The notes under the pieces: model-generated
What the model saw: only the letters and a program-made list of their open reading frames with translations
The model's database searches: none
What the model was told of the DNA's origin: nothing
Part shown: positions 53,148 to 61,240 of the stretch, piece by piece
Layout of the letters: each line of letters opens with the position of its first letter
Position numbering within the stretch: position 1 is the first letter of the stretch
Source of the DNA: Hyphomicrobiales bacterium
GTDB taxonomy: Bacteria > Pseudomonadota > Alphaproteobacteria > Rhizobiales > Rhizobiaceae
Direction: 5' to 3'
Assembly (NCBI GenBank): GCA_900468805.1
Contig: UEIF01000022.1
Span: 124,001 to 188,000 of the forward strand
Length of the DNA stretch: 64,000 nucleotides
Program-made: the position numbers and the translations under genes

Positions 53148-54029
53148 ATGCTTTCGAAATCCTTCGCCGGGCTCTTTGCCGGCGCCATCCTGGCCGCCTT
53201 CGTCGGCGCACCGGCGCAGGCCGATGCGGTAAAGATCGGCAGCAAGAATTTCACCGAACAGTTCGTCGTCGCCGAAATCTACGCCCAGGCGCTTGAAAAG
53301 GCTGGTGTCGAAGTCGAACGCCATCTCAACCTCGGTGCCACGCTCGTCGCCCACACGGCGCTGACGAACGGCGATATCGATCTCTATCCGGAATATACCG
53401 GCACGGCGCTTGCCGCCGTCGTCAAGGGCGACCTGTCAGGTTCCGCCGACAAGATCTATTCCGACGTCAAGGATTACTACGAGAAGAACCTCAAGCTGAC
53501 GCTTCTGCAGCCGACGCAGATCAACAACGGCTATGCGATCATCACACTTCCGGAAACCGCCGAAAAGTACAAGCTGAAGACGCTGAGTGATCTCGGTCCG
53601 GTCTCCAAGGACCTCACCTTCGGCGCTGAAGGCGGCTTTGGCGAGCGCAAGGACGGCCTGCCGGGCCTGAAGCAGGTCTACGGCATCGAATTCAAGGAAT
53701 TCAAGATCTTCGCCAAGCTCGGCATCCGCTACAGCGCACTGACGAGCAAGGACCTCGACGTCTCCTACGGCTTTGCGACCGACTGGCAGATCTCCGACAA
53801 CAAGCTGGTCGTGCTCGATGACGACAAACATCTCTTCCCGCCCTATTATCTCGTGCCGGTCGTGCGCCAGGATGCACTCGAAAAGAACCCGAAGGTCGCC
53901 GAGGTTCTGAACAAGGTGAGCCCGCTTCTCAACAACGAGACCATGCGCGAGCTGAACGCCAAGGTCGATCGCGACAAGGAAGAGCCGGCAGACGTTGCCG
54001 CGGAATTCCTGAAGGCCAAGGGGATCTGA
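53148..54029 (+). CDS. glycine betaine/quaternary-amine ABC transporter substrate-binding protein
   Basis: A 293-residue OpuAC/ProX-type (OsmF-like) binding protein. Residues 1-25 are a Sec signal (cleavage near AQA). Family marks: IGSKNFTEQFVVAEIYAQALE, DLYPEYTGTAL, KLGIRYSALTSKDLDVSYGFATD. This group binds choline, betaines and other quaternary amines through an aromatic or acidic pocket; ergothioneine-binding members are also in this fold. First gene of the block running to 62053. It is followed by a hairpin and then the permease. Confidence 0.9.
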   Translation: MLSKSFAGLFAGAILAAFVGAPAQADAVKIGSKNFTEQFVVAEIYAQALEKAGVEVERHLNLGATLVAHTALTNGDIDLYPEYTGTALAAVVKGDLSGSADKIYSDVKDYYEKNLKLTLLQPTQINNGYAIITLPETAEKYKLKTLSDLGPVSKDLTFGAEGGFGERKDGLPGLKQVYGIEFKEFKIFAKLGIRYSALTSKDLDVSYGFATDWQISDNKLVVLDDDKHLFPPYYLVPVVRQDALEKNPKVAEVLNKVSPLLNNETMRELNAKVDRDKEEPADVAAEFLKAKGI

Positions 54030-54071
54030 TCGAGAGCGATACGCAAGTTTCGCTTTCCCTGAAGAAAAAAT

Positions 54072-54096
54072 GCGGCGAAGCTTGAAGCTTCGCCGC
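54072..54096 (+). terminator. hairpin between binding-protein and permease genes
   Basis: GCGGCGAAGCTT and AAGCTTCGCCGC form a 12-pair inverted repeat with a one-base centre (so in practice a 3-5-base loop), followed by TTTGT. It lies 42 bases after the binding-protein stop. Likely an attenuator or 3' end protector giving excess binding protein. Confidence 0.7.
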
Positions 54097-54130
54097 TTTG
54101 TCGTGATCGTGCAGACAGGATTTCTCGCGT

Positions 54131-54748
54131 TTGAACTGGGCACCCAAGCATATTCCGGAAATCGCGCTTGCCGTCTGGCAGCATCTGGTGCTGTCGATTT
54201 CATCCGTGCTCATCGGCCTTGCGATCGCGCTCGTGCTCGGTATCGTCTGCGCCCGACGGCCTCGGCTCTATGCCTTCGCGCTGACGGTAACGAACATCAT
54301 CTTCGTCATTCCGAGCCTGGCGCTCTTTGCGCTTTTGATCCCCTTCGTCGGCCTCGGCATGAAGCCGGCGCTGATAGGGCTTTCCTCCTATTGCCTGTTG
54401 ATCCTGCTGCGCAACGTCGTCACCGGTATCCGCGGCGTTCCGGCCGATGTGCTCGATGCCGCCGACGGCATGGGCTACGGCCCGTGGCAGCGGCTCTTCC
54501 GCATCGAACTGCCGCTCGCCTTGCCATTGATCGTCTCCGGCGCCCGCATTGCGCTCGTCACCGTCATCGGCATTGCGACAGTCGCTGCCTTCATCGATGG
54601 CGGGGGGCTCGGCACCATCATCCTGATCGGCATCGATCAGGAATATGCCGAGAAGATCCTGGTCGGCGGCATTCTGACGGCACTGCTGGCCATCATCTTC
54701 GATTTCATTCTCACCCGGGCCGAGCAGGCCCTGGTGCGCTGGCAGTGA
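54131..54748 (+). CDS. quaternary-amine ABC transporter permease 1
   Basis: A 205-residue OpuCB/ProW-type inner-membrane permease with about five helices and the EAA loop ADVLDAADGMGYGPWQRLFRIELPLALP. The start is TTG (TTGAACTGG), about ten bases after CAGGA; no ATG or GTG nearby matches the family N-terminus. Such a weak start, after an attenuator hairpin, would keep permease levels low. It forms a pair with the next permease. Confidence 0.85.
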   Translation: MNWAPKHIPEIALAVWQHLVLSISSVLIGLAIALVLGIVCARRPRLYAFALTVTNIIFVIPSLALFALLIPFVGLGMKPALIGLSSYCLLILLRNVVTGIRGVPADVLDAADGMGYGPWQRLFRIELPLALPLIVSGARIALVTVIGIATVAAFIDGGGLGTIILIGIDQEYAEKILVGGILTALLAIIFDFILTRAEQALVRWQ

Positions 54749-54758
54749 GGGCACGCGC

Positions 54759-55400
54759 ATGCTGAGCACTGCCTTTTTCTGGATCGTCGATCACCAGGAC
54801 GAATTCTTCCGCGCCCTCGGACGCCATCTCCTGATGTCCGGCGTGTCGTTGGCGATCGCGCTTGCCATAGCGCTGCCACTGGCTGTCCTGATCGTCAATT
54901 ACGGTCGCTTCGCCTTTGGCGTCATCAATACCGTCAATGGCCTCCGAACCATTCCGAGCCTTGCGATCCTCGCGATCATGCTGCCGCTACTCGGTATCGG
55001 CATCCTGCCTTCGATCGTGGCGCTGACCGTACTTGCCCTGCCGCCGATCCTGCTCAACGCCTATGTCGGATTGCGCGATGTCGATGCCGATGCGGTGGAG
55101 GCGGCGATCGGCATGGGCATGAGCCGCAGCCAGGTCCTGCGGAAGATCCGCATTCCGCTGGCAGCCCCCGCCATGTTTGCCGGCGCACGCACGGCAGCCG
55201 TCCAAGTGCTGGCCGGAGCGACGCTCGCGCCCTTCATCGGCGGCGGCGGGCTCGGCGACTTCATCGCCACCGGCATCGGCATGATGGACATGTCGCGGCT
55301 CATCGTCGGCGCTGTGCCGATCGCGATCCTGGCGCTCGCCACCGAATTCATTCTCGGCCGCGCCGAGAAGCATCTATTTGCAGAAAGAACCGCCGCATGA
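54759..55400 (+). CDS. quaternary-amine ABC transporter permease 2
   Basis: A 213-residue permease of the same type, 10 bases after the first. EAA loop: ADAVEAAIGMGMSRSQVLRKIRIPLAAPAM. About five helices. The core NTVNGLRTIPSLAILAIMLPLLGIGI is typical. It overlaps the ATPase start by four bases (ATGA), so translation is coupled. Confidence 0.9.
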   Translation: MLSTAFFWIVDHQDEFFRALGRHLLMSGVSLAIALAIALPLAVLIVNYGRFAFGVINTVNGLRTIPSLAILAIMLPLLGIGILPSIVALTVLALPPILLNAYVGLRDVDADAVEAAIGMGMSRSQVLRKIRIPLAAPAMFAGARTAAVQVLAGATLAPFIGGGGLGDFIATGIGMMDMSRLIVGAVPIAILALATEFILGRAEKHLFAERTAA

Positions 55401-56329
55401 TCCGCATGGAGAACGTCACCAAGCGTTATGGCGAAAGTGCCGCGCCTTCGGTGGATAACCTGACGCTTGATGTGCCCGAGGGCTCGACGGTCGCGCTGAT
55501 CGGCCCATCGGGCTGCGGCAAGACGACGACGATGCGCATGATCAACCGGCTGATAGAGCCGACAGAGGGGCACATCTTCGTCAATGGCGAGGACGTAACC
55601 AGGGCCGATCCGGTCAAACTTCGCCGCCACATCGGCTACGTCATCCAGAATGTCGGCCTCTTTCCGCACATGACGATCGCCGAAAATATCGCCGCCGTGC
55701 CGAACCTGCTCGGCTGGGACCAGCCGCGGATCGCCAAGCGCACGGATGAACTTCTCGATCTTGTCGGCCTCGATCCCAAGGAAATGCTGAAGCGCTATCC
55801 GCGCCAGCTCTCCGGCGGCCAGCGCCAGCGTATCGGCGTGGCGCGCGCCCTTGCGGCCGATCCCTCGGTACTGTTGATGGACGAGCCCTTCGGCGCTATC
55901 GACCCTATCGCCAGAACCCGGCTGCAGGACGAGTTCAAGCAGATTCTGAAACGCGTGCGCAAGACGGTGGTGCTGGTCACCCACGATCTCGACGAGGCGA
56001 TCCGCCTCGGTGACCGGATCGCCATCATGCGCGCCGGCAAGATAGTGCAATATGATGCGCCGGATGCGATCCTCTCCCATCCGGCTGACGATTTCGTCGC
56101 CAATTTCGTTGGTATTGACCGGGCGATCAAACGGCTCAGCCTGTTTTCGGTTGCCGACGCGATGCGGCCCGGTGCCCCCTCATCACCCGTCGCCAGTGTC
56201 ACTGCAAGCGTCAATCTGCGCGATGCGCTGTCGCTGATGGTCGCCGCCAACAGCGATGTGCTCTCGGTGGTCGATGGCGGTGGCATTGTTACCGGGCAGC
56301 TGACGCGCGACGCGATTTTCTCGATCTGA
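55397..56329 (+). CDS. quaternary-amine ABC transporter ATP-binding protein
   Basis: A 310-residue ATPase of the OpuCA/OsmV/ProV group. Walker A GPSGCGKT (36-43), Q-loop VIQNVGLFPHMTI, signature LSGGQRQR (138-145), Walker B VLLMDEPFGAIDP. The last 60 residues resemble a single CBS-like unit (INLRDALSLMVAANSDVLSVVDGGG-type), shorter than the tandem CBS of OpuA. Start at ATG overlapping the permease stop. Confidence 0.9.
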   Translation: MIRMENVTKRYGESAAPSVDNLTLDVPEGSTVALIGPSGCGKTTTMRMINRLIEPTEGHIFVNGEDVTRADPVKLRRHIGYVIQNVGLFPHMTIAENIAAVPNLLGWDQPRIAKRTDELLDLVGLDPKEMLKRYPRQLSGGQRQRIGVARALAADPSVLLMDEPFGAIDPIARTRLQDEFKQILKRVRKTVVLVTHDLDEAIRLGDRIAIMRAGKIVQYDAPDAILSHPADDFVANFVGIDRAIKRLSLFSVADAMRPGAPSSPVASVTASVNLRDALSLMVAANSDVLSVVDGGGIVTGQLTRDAIFSI

Positions 56330-56344
56330 GTGCGGGAGTTTCTG

Positions 56345-57421
56345 ATGCATCTCGGCTTTTCCCTTACCCCTTTCGGCCATCACCCGGCAGCCTGGCGCAG
56401 CGCTGCAAGGCCGGAAAACCTCGGTTTTGAAGCGCTGCTTTCCGAGGTTGCGAAAGCGGAAGAGGCTGGCCTCGATTTCGTCCTGCTTTCGGACCGGCTC
56501 GGTGCCCGGCCGGTCGATGATCTCTCGCCCATTGCTACGCCCTTCGAGCCAACGACGCTGGTTGCGGCTCTTGCGACGAAGGCGCGCCGGATCGGTTTCC
56601 TGGCCGCCGCTGCAACCAGTCAGCACGAGCCCTATAATCTCGCCCGGCGCTTTGCCTCGCTGGATCAGATCAGCAGCGGCCGCACAGGCTGGATAGCCCT
56701 TCCCGGAACCGGTGAATTCGAACGCGACCTGGAATATCTCGGCCTTGTGAGCGGGCTCTGGGACAGCTTCGAGGATGACGCCTTCATCTACGACAAGGCT
56801 GAGGGCCGTTTCTTCGAGCCGCACAAGATGCATGTCCTCAACCATAGGGGTGAGCATTTTATGGTGCGCGGTCCGCTCAACGTCAATCGCTCGCCGCAGG
56901 GCAAACCGGTTATCGCCCAGTTTATGAGCGGTGAAAGCAAAGCATTGGCAGCGCACAGTGCTGAAGTCGTCCTGCTTCAAGATCGGACACCGGAAAGTGC
57001 GAACGAGACGGCGGCCGATTTCGTGCGCCTGCTCGAAGCGGCTGGCCGCCGACGGGAGGACGTTCGGATCCTGGCAAATATAGTGCCGATCATCGCAGAG
57101 ACGTCCGAAGCGGCGCAGGCGGCAAGCGATGCGCTCCGATTTGGTGAGGCCGACCGGGCGAGCCAACCGCTGTCTGCTTCACGTCTCGTCGGCACACCCG
57201 CTGAAATCGCCGATGCCCTGCAGCGATGGCTTGGCCTCGGCCAAGTCGACGGTTTCACGGTCCTGCCACCGACCGTCGCAATCGGGCATTTGTTCTTCAC
57301 GAAGGTGGTTCCGGAATTGCGACGCCTGGGGCTGCTCAAGGCGAATGCAGGCAGGACTTTGCGCGATCGTCTTGGTCTTGCCCGTCCGGCTCATCCGGCG
57401 GCAGCATTGGAGCGCGCATGA
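56345..57421 (+). CDS. LLM-class flavin-dependent monooxygenase 1
   Basis: A 358-residue luciferase-like monooxygenase. N-terminus MHLGFSLTPFGHHPAAWR, then AEEAGLDFVLLSDRLG, TTLVAALATKARRIGFLAAAATSQHEPYNLARRFASLDQISSGRTGW, typical of the NtaA/SnaA/DszA-like branch that uses reduced FMN for ring or C-S/C-N cleavage. Start after GCGGGAG; five codons upstream excluded. It begins 15 bases after the ATPase stop. It may partner the second LLM enzyme. A flavin reductase gene is not in this block. Confidence 0.85.
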   Translation: MHLGFSLTPFGHHPAAWRSAARPENLGFEALLSEVAKAEEAGLDFVLLSDRLGARPVDDLSPIATPFEPTTLVAALATKARRIGFLAAAATSQHEPYNLARRFASLDQISSGRTGWIALPGTGEFERDLEYLGLVSGLWDSFEDDAFIYDKAEGRFFEPHKMHVLNHRGEHFMVRGPLNVNRSPQGKPVIAQFMSGESKALAAHSAEVVLLQDRTPESANETAADFVRLLEAAGRRREDVRILANIVPIIAETSEAAQAASDALRFGEADRASQPLSASRLVGTPAEIADALQRWLGLGQVDGFTVLPPTVAIGHLFFTKVVPELRRLGLLKANAGRTLRDRLGLARPAHPAAALERA

Positions 57422-58740
57422 TGAGCAGCGATCGCAAGATGAGACTCGGCGCCTTCCTGATGGCGGGCGGGCATCACATCGCGGCCTGGCGGCATCCTGA
57501 CGCCCATGCCCCGGCCGGCGTCGATATCGACCATTTCATCGAGCTTGCCCGTATCGCCGAGCGCGGCAAATTCGACATGCTCTTCGTGGAAGACGCCGCC
57601 GCGATCCGCGAGCGCAATCCTGAGATGGCGAGCCAGGCGGCGCGTTCGACGGCTTTCGAGCCGCTAAGCCTGCTTGCTGCCCTTGCCGTCAACACCACGC
57701 ATATCGGTCTCGTGGCAACCGCCTCGACAACCTATAACGAACCCTATGGCCTTGCCCGCACCTTCGCCTCGCTCGATCAGTTAAGCGGCGGCAGGGCAGG
57801 GTGGAACCTCGTCACGTCGGCAAGCGAGCTCGAGGCGGAGAATTTCGCAAGCAGCGGGCTTCGGCCGCACTCCGAGCGTTACGAGCGGGCCGAGGAATTT
57901 GCCGATGCAGCGCTTGCGCTCTGGGGCGGAGTAGAGGAGGGGGCCTATCTGCCGCAGGGCGAGGCCTCCTTTGCCGATCGCGCCAGACTTCATCCGGTGC
58001 ATCTTCGCGGCAAGCATTTCGCCGTCGAGGGCGTGCTGGAAAGCCCGCGTTCGGCGCAGGGACGGCCGATCATGGTGCAGGCGGGCGCCTCCGATGTCGG
58101 CAAGGAACTTGCCGCACGCACGGCGGACGTGGTCTTTGCCGCCTCGCAGACGCTTGCCGAAGCGCAGGCCTACTATGAGGATGTGAAGTCGCGCCTTGCC
58201 AAATACGGGCGCAAGCCCGACGACATCAAGATCATGCCTGGCATATCGCCGATCGTCGGCGCGACGGAAGCCGAGGCGAAGGCGAAATACCGCGCGTTGC
58301 AGGAACTCATCCCGGACGCCGTCGGCGTCGCCCTGCTTGCAAGCTATCTCAGCATTCAGGACCTCTCTGCCTATCCGCTCGACGGGCCGCTGCCTGACAT
58401 GCCGCAGACTAACCTCATCCAGAGCCGCCAGCAGCTGATCATCGATCTCGGCAGGCGCGAGAACCTCTCAATCCGCGAGCTCGCGCGCCATTTCGCCGGC
58501 GCACGCGGCCACTGGCAGGTTGCCGGCACGCCGGCGCAGATCGCCGATGCGATGGAGGAACGCTTTGCCGAAGGTGCTGCCGACGGCTTCAACGTCATGG
58601 CGCCGCTCTTTCCCTCGGGGCTCGAGGATTTTGTCGCCCACGTGGTGCCGGAGTTGCGTCGCCGCGGCCTCTTTCGTGAAGATTATGAGGGCCGCACGCT
58701 TCGCCAGAACCTCGGTCTCGGCACGCCCATCAAACGATAA
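57418..58740 (+). CDS. LLM-class flavin-dependent monooxygenase 2 (NtaA/SnaA/DszA type)
   Basis: A 440-residue monooxygenase, of the usual length for NtaA/SnaA/DszA proteins. It starts at ATG overlapping the previous stop. N-terminus MMSSDRKMRLGAFLMAGGHH with AAWRHP right after, a GHH..AAWR motif shared with the previous enzyme. FMN-region text: YNEPYGLARTFASLDQLSGGRAGWNLVTSASELEAENF. The longer frame upstream overlaps the first LLM and is excluded. Substrate unknown. Confidence 0.87.
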   Translation: MMSSDRKMRLGAFLMAGGHHIAAWRHPDAHAPAGVDIDHFIELARIAERGKFDMLFVEDAAAIRERNPEMASQAARSTAFEPLSLLAALAVNTTHIGLVATASTTYNEPYGLARTFASLDQLSGGRAGWNLVTSASELEAENFASSGLRPHSERYERAEEFADAALALWGGVEEGAYLPQGEASFADRARLHPVHLRGKHFAVEGVLESPRSAQGRPIMVQAGASDVGKELAARTADVVFAASQTLAEAQAYYEDVKSRLAKYGRKPDDIKIMPGISPIVGATEAEAKAKYRALQELIPDAVGVALLASYLSIQDLSAYPLDGPLPDMPQTNLIQSRQQLIIDLGRRENLSIRELARHFAGARGHWQVAGTPAQIADAMEERFAEGAADGFNVMAPLFPSGLEDFVAHVVPELRRRGLFREDYEGRTLRQNLGLGTPIKR

Positions 58741-58746
58741 AACGAG

Positions 58747-59754
58747 ATGACAATGGACCCGATCTATATCGACTATCTGAACGCCTTCGACATCGAGGCG
58801 CTTGACCTTACGAACGATGAAATCCTGGCGGCGATCGAGACCTCGCTGGCCGCCCAGGGCAGGGGTCAGACGGTGATCGAGCCGCGCGTTCATCTCGAGC
58901 CGGATGCAAGCTTTCACGGCCACTTCAACGTGTTGCGCGGCTATGTGGCGCCGCTCGGCCTTGCCGGGGTGAAGGTCGTCGGCGACTATGTCGACAACTA
59001 CAAGCTCGGTTATCCCTCCGAATTCGGCGTGCTCAACCTCTTCGATCCGCGCACCGGCGTGCCGAAGGCGATCCTCGATGCAACCGTCATCACCGACATG
59101 CGCACCGGCGCCGTCACCGCGCTCGGTGCTCGGCATCTCGCCCGTAAGGGCTCGAAGGTGCTCGGCCATATCGGCGCGCGCGGCACGGCCTACTGGAACG
59201 TGCGCCTGCTCGATCATCTCTTCGATTTCGATGAGATCCGCGTTCATTCGCGCCGGCCAGAAAGCCGCGATGCCTTCGGCGCCAAGCTGGAGGCCGATCT
59301 CGGCAAGAAAATCAGAGTGGTCGATAACTGGCGCGATTGCGTGGAGGGCGCCGATATCGTCGTCGAAGCCTCACGGCTGTCGCAGCCCGAACCGCTTCTG
59401 AAGACCGAGTGGATAAAGAAGGGTGCCTTCGTCGTGCCCTATGGCACGATGAGCGCCATCGAACTGTCGCTGACCGACATCATGGCCAAGCTCGTCGTCG
59501 ACGACTGGGGTCAGTGCAAGACCGGCAAATTCGGCTCGCTGCGCGCCCATGTCGAGACGGGCAGGCTTTCCGAAGAGACGCTGCATGCTGAACTCGGCCA
59601 GGTCGTTGCGGGCTTGAAGCCGGGCCGTGAGAGCGATGACGAGACGATCCTGCTCTGGCATCGTGGCCTGTCGCTCAGCGACATCGCACTTGGCCACGCG
59701 CTGCTTTCGAAGGCACGCTCGGCCGGTATCGGCCAGAGGCTGCGTTTCGCATGA
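58747..59754 (+). CDS. ornithine cyclodeaminase/mu-crystallin-family protein
   Basis: A 335-residue NAD(P)-fold protein. The Rossmann motif is VLGHIGARGTAYWNVRLL (the usual GxGxQA reads GARGTAYW), and the preceding ATVITDMRTGAVTALGARHLAR matches the T-x-R-T-g-A motif of the family. Members include ornithine cyclodeaminases, opine and ketimine reductases, so the reaction cannot be fixed. It overlaps the lyase gene by four bases. The start is the first ATG of MTMDP; ATG two codons later is possible. Confidence 0.85.
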   Translation: MTMDPIYIDYLNAFDIEALDLTNDEILAAIETSLAAQGRGQTVIEPRVHLEPDASFHGHFNVLRGYVAPLGLAGVKVVGDYVDNYKLGYPSEFGVLNLFDPRTGVPKAILDATVITDMRTGAVTALGARHLARKGSKVLGHIGARGTAYWNVRLLDHLFDFDEIRVHSRRPESRDAFGAKLEADLGKKIRVVDNWRDCVEGADIVVEASRLSQPEPLLKTEWIKKGAFVVPYGTMSAIELSLTDIMAKLVVDDWGQCKTGKFGSLRAHVETGRLSEETLHAELGQVVAGLKPGRESDDETILLWHRGLSLSDIALGHALLSKARSAGIGQRLRFA

Positions 59755-61235
59755 CGGAAATCCTGCTGACCGGCTCCGGGGTTACCATTGCCGACATCGC
59801 AGCGATCGCCCGTGGCGATGCGCTGGTCGAGGTTTCCGATGCAGTCCGTGAACGATTGATTGCCGCGCGGCGCATCCTGGAAGGTGCCGCAGCTGCCGGC
59901 CAGCAGGTCTACGGCATGAACACCGGGCTCGGCGCCAATCTGAAGACAGCGGTGACTGGCGATTTCGAAGCCTTTCAACTGCAACTGATCCGCGGCCGTG
60001 GCATGGCGGTCGGTGAAGCGCTGCCGCGCGATGTGACCCGTGCGGTCATCGCCGCCAGGCTCTCGATGCTGGCTGTCGGCGGTTCCGGTATTTCGCTGCC
60101 CGTCTTCGAGGCGCTGCTTGCCTTGCTGAATGCCGGCGTTCATCCGGTCATGCCGTCGCTCGGCTCAATTGGCGCGGGTGACCTTGTCCTGCTGTCTGCC
60201 ATGGCTCGCGCCCTGGTTGGCGAAGGAAAAGCCGAATATCGCGGCATCATCTATTCGGCGAACGAAGCCCTTGAGCTTGCGGGCCTGGTGCCTGCAAGCT
60301 TGCAGCCGAAGGACGGCATATCGATTCTCAATGCTTCAGCGGTCTCTGCCGGCCAGGGCGCCCTCGTCCTATACGACGCCAAACAACTGCTCGATGCCCA
60401 GCGCCGGGCGGCTGCCTTGAGCTTTGAGGGCCTTGCCGGCAATCCGCTCATCCTGTCGCCTGCCATACAACGCGCCCGTCCAGCGGTGGGCCAGGCAGAC
60501 GAGGCCCATCGACTGCTGCAGATGCTCGAGGGCTCGACCCTTTTCGAGGCGAGCGCCTCCATCCAGGATCCGCTTAGCCTGCGCTGCCTTGCACCCATCC
60601 ATGGAACACTTGCCGATGCGCTGTCGAGGGCCGTCGAGGCCGTCGAGATCGAGTTGAATGCCGCCGCCGACAATCCTGTCGTGCTGGTGGAGGAACAGCA
60701 GGTGCTGTCCTCAGGCAATTTCCAGACGCCGGCGCTTTCGCTTGCCTTCGAAACGCTCGGGCTCGCGGTCGCTCAGGCCGCCGCGGCATCGGCCGCACGA
60801 TTCATTCAGCTGACGGGCTCGCCCCGCAACGGCTTGCCGCGCTACCTCTCCCCGGTCGGCGGTCCATCGGCCGGGTTCGTGCCGATGCAGAAGACGGTTG
60901 CTGCGCTGATGGCCGATATCCGGCACAAAGCCAATCCTGTCATGCTCGACTTCCTTGCCGTGTCGGAAGGCGTCGAGGATCATGCAACGCAATCGGCCCT
61001 TGCCGTGCGCAAGCTCGGCGAGATGTTGGAGCTTTGGCGCTTGCTCATTGCCTGCGAGATGCTGGCGGCAGCCCAGGCCGTTGATCATCGCTCCGGCCAC
61101 CGCTGCGGACAGGGGACGAGAAAGACTCAAGCCTTCGTTCGAGGCCTCACGCCGGTCATGACCGAGGATCGTTCGCTCGGTGAAGATGTTGCCGTCCTTG
61201 CCTCTCGCCTGCTCGGCGAACAGTACGGCGAGTAA
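59751..61235 (+). CDS. histidine/aromatic ammonia-lyase homologue lacking the MIO serine
   Basis: A 494-residue protein of the HAL/PAL superfamily. Conserved text: YGMNTGLGANLKT (Tyr54), SLGSIGA-GDLVLLSAMARAL (136-155), SILNASAV, IQDPLSLRC (271-279), SGNFQTPALSLA (321-332) and EGVEDH. The MIO cofactor of canonical enzymes forms from Ala-Ser-Gly in GASGDL; here the reading is GAGDL (Gly141-Asp144-Leu145), so the serine is missing. The tyrosine of the QDPYSLR motif is also replaced (Leu275). It should therefore not be a normal MIO ammonia-lyase. Ergothionase is, from memory, a relative that expels trimethylamine without MIO. Its ATG overlaps the OCD gene stop. Confidence 0.82.
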   Translation: MTEILLTGSGVTIADIAAIARGDALVEVSDAVRERLIAARRILEGAAAAGQQVYGMNTGLGANLKTAVTGDFEAFQLQLIRGRGMAVGEALPRDVTRAVIAARLSMLAVGGSGISLPVFEALLALLNAGVHPVMPSLGSIGAGDLVLLSAMARALVGEGKAEYRGIIYSANEALELAGLVPASLQPKDGISILNASAVSAGQGALVLYDAKQLLDAQRRAAALSFEGLAGNPLILSPAIQRARPAVGQADEAHRLLQMLEGSTLFEASASIQDPLSLRCLAPIHGTLADALSRAVEAVEIELNAAADNPVVLVEEQQVLSSGNFQTPALSLAFETLGLAVAQAAAASAARFIQLTGSPRNGLPRYLSPVGGPSAGFVPMQKTVAALMADIRHKANPVMLDFLAVSEGVEDHATQSALAVRKLGEMLELWRLLIACEMLAAAQAVDHRSGHRCGQGTRKTQAFVRGLTPVMTEDRSLGEDVAVLASRLLGEQYGE

Positions 61236-61240
61236 AGAGC

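Noticed and set aside
59751..61235. Plain histidine ammonia-lyase (hutH)
   Set aside because: The MIO serine is absent and no other hut gene is nearby.
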